The translations under genes and the position numbers were made by a program. Below, piece by piece: positions 63,126 to 64,000 of a stretch of DNA of 64,000 nt; within the stretch, counting starts at the first letter, position 1; every line of letters starts with the position of its first letter. Under the pieces are notes generated by a model that was given only the letters and a program-made list of their open reading frames with translations, did not search any database and was not told the DNA's origin. Source of the DNA: Emiliania huxleyi CCMP1516 (Eukaryota; Haptophyta; Isochrysidales; Noelaerhabdaceae); contig NW_005199861.1 in the NCBI RefSeq assembly GCF_000372725.1, positions 43,418 through 107,417 of the forward strand. Direction: 5' to 3'.

Positions 63126-63990
63126 CTCCGGGCGGCAGTGTGCTTGGCGGCGGCATGGCGCCAGACGAGTTTGGCGAGGCATAGCCGAGATGTGGCCGAG
63201 ATACAGCCGAGAGAGCGTGAGCACATGGAGTTGGTAGCATATGGCGACGACTTGGCGGAGAGACCAAGCGTGGCGTGACCGAGAGAGTTTGGCAGAGGTT
63301 CGGGGGTTGGCAGTTCGCTCGCGGTTCTGGCTCTGGTGCCGAACGATGGTAGCAGCCACCACCACCTCCTCCACCTCCTCCTCCTCCTCCTCCCCCGCAC
63401 CAGAGTGTGTGCGGGGAGGGTGTGTGAACGGCGTCTCTTCACACCACGACGCGCTGGGAGCAGGCGGCTTCAGCTCGTCGGCTGCTTCCCCGCCCCCGAT
63501 GGCTACCCCGGGGCTTGGGGCTGGGGGGGAAGGGATGGGCGGTGCGGGAGGCGGAGGGGGGCTGGTGGGAGGAATGATGGGCGGCATGGGAGGCGGTTTG
63601 GGCGGTGCTGAGATGGGAGGAGGGGGGATGATGGGAGGAGGAGGAGGAATGATGGGAGGAGGGGGGATGATGGAAGGAGGAGGAGGAATGATGGGAGGAG
63701 GAGGAGGAATGATGGGAGGAGGAGGAGGAATGATGGGAGGAGGAGGGGTGATGGAAGGAGGAGGAGGAATGATGGGAGGAGGAGGGATGATGGAAGGAGG
63801 AGGAGGAATGATGGGAGGAGGAGGGATGATGGGGGGAGGAGGGGTGATGGGGGGAGGAGGGGTGATGGGGGGAGGAGGCGGCATGGGCGGCGCCGACGCT
63901 ACGGACGACTTCGGAGACTTTGACGCCGCGCCGCAGGTGCTCGCAGAGTGGCGCAGGCGCCGGCGAGTAGCCTCATCCAAGCAGCACTAA
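61169..63990 (+). CDS. Prion-like Gln/Tyr-Gly/Met protein with DFGDF adaptor-ear motifs
   Basis: Start MWQGQHGYGQQQPQQLYGQQ at 61169. Residues 1-115 are Gln/Tyr/Gly-rich, a prion-like low-complexity domain. ADGLKLQATAVNPIDSLFGK (61560-61620) follows. Later exons are GGGM repeats (12-bp gatgggcggagg units, 61957-62055 and 62590-62690), SPAVSRRQSIDGSV (62550), Met/Gln tracts, then EDEFGDFDGGGGG, GDEFGDFGAAAPP (62965-63060), a 19-Gln run (63073-63123), APDEFGEA and finally DATDDFGDFDAAPQVLAEWR, ending SSKQH with the stop at 63988-63990. Acidic [DE]FGDF motifs bind gamma-adaptin/GGA ear domains in synergin- and aftiphilin-like proteins, so a role in clathrin adaptor traffic is plausible but inferred. 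Introns contain cacgacacgcc repeats (61800-61915) and a hairpin mini-intron (63424). Confidence 0.7.
63424..63464 (+). other. Hairpin mini-intron in the DFGDF gene
   Basis: Opens GTGAACGGCGTCTCTTCACA and closes GGGAGCAG before GCGGCTTCAGCTCG. Plus-strand orientation agrees with the gene. Confidence 0.65.
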
Positions 63991-64000
63991 GAGGCGACAC

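Noticed and set aside
61465-63267. 600-codon Pro/Cys-rich open frame on the minus strand
   Set aside because: It is the antisense of the GGGM/poly-Q coding repeats of the plus-strand gene; low-complexity shadow only.

Overview
This is a stretch of nuclear DNA from a GC-rich, intron-dense, flagellated protist. The likely source is a haptophyte alga of the Emiliania/Gephyrocapsa type. That placement is inferred from very GC-rich exons, introns packed with 10-11 bp minisatellites, abundant GC-AG introns, centriolar/flagellar-type genes (CEP76, DPY-30-like, MORN) and a GPCR-PIP kinase. No rRNA or organelle genes were seen, and nothing bacterial or viral was recognised.

Layout. 1-5.3 kb (-): GPCR fused to phosphatidylinositol phosphate kinase, running off the left edge. 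5.3-6.5 kb: an ORF remnant. 6.56-9.24 kb (-): an EMAPII-type tRNA-binding protein and a HIT hydrolase, adjacent or fused. 9.33-12.34 kb (+): CEP76. 13.2-16.3 kb (-): a chimeric gene that starts as a DPY-30/coiled-coil protein and ends as a single-pass membrane protein. 16.8-22.1 kb (-): ankyrin-repeat membrane protein. 22.3-25.1 kb: nothing recognised. 25.1-25.35 kb: broken MORN-gene tail. 25.9-29.4 kb (-): proteasome subunit RPN7/PSMD6. 29.5-31.3 kb (+): 5'-truncated LINE. 32.6-33.4 kb (-): membrane protein of unknown function. 33.6-34.4 kb (+): fatty-acid-hydroxylase/sterol-desaturase family. 34.6-35.8 kb (+): intronless SET-like ORF. 36.3-39.1 kb (+): DUF1749-type serine hydrolase. 39.6-40.6 kb (+): hypothetical. 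42.2-47.3 kb (-): PDZ/coiled-coil protein. 48-52.5 kb: mosaic of segmental duplications and satellites. 52.5-54.75 kb (+): acylated MORN protein, paralogue of the 14-16 kb and 25 kb copies. 56.6-59.6 kb (-): CCCH zinc finger plus methyltransferase. 61.2-64.0 kb (+): prion-like protein with DFGDF ear-binding motifs.

The most unusual signal is the intron architecture. In at least a dozen places, in genes on both strands, an intron opens with a 10-50 nt copy of the start of the following exon, followed by filler sequence and an AG: [X][filler]AG|[X]. The filler can be AT-rich with branch-point-like CTAAC, a 10-bp minisatellite, GGACATGTCC repeats, CCCTACC repeats or a small hairpin. Conserved protein motifs (GHSTG of the hydrolase, LLLGFGLEAYV of CEP76) are restored only if these are excised, often as GC-AG introns. 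Some units are amplified in tandem (4x76 bp, 4x66 bp, 10x66 bp). A second family of tiny hairpin introns (GTGAACGGCG...TTCACA...TGTGAACAG) recurs about 25 times and always matches the host gene's strand. This looks like continuing intron creation by local duplication, with repeat families that behave like introners.
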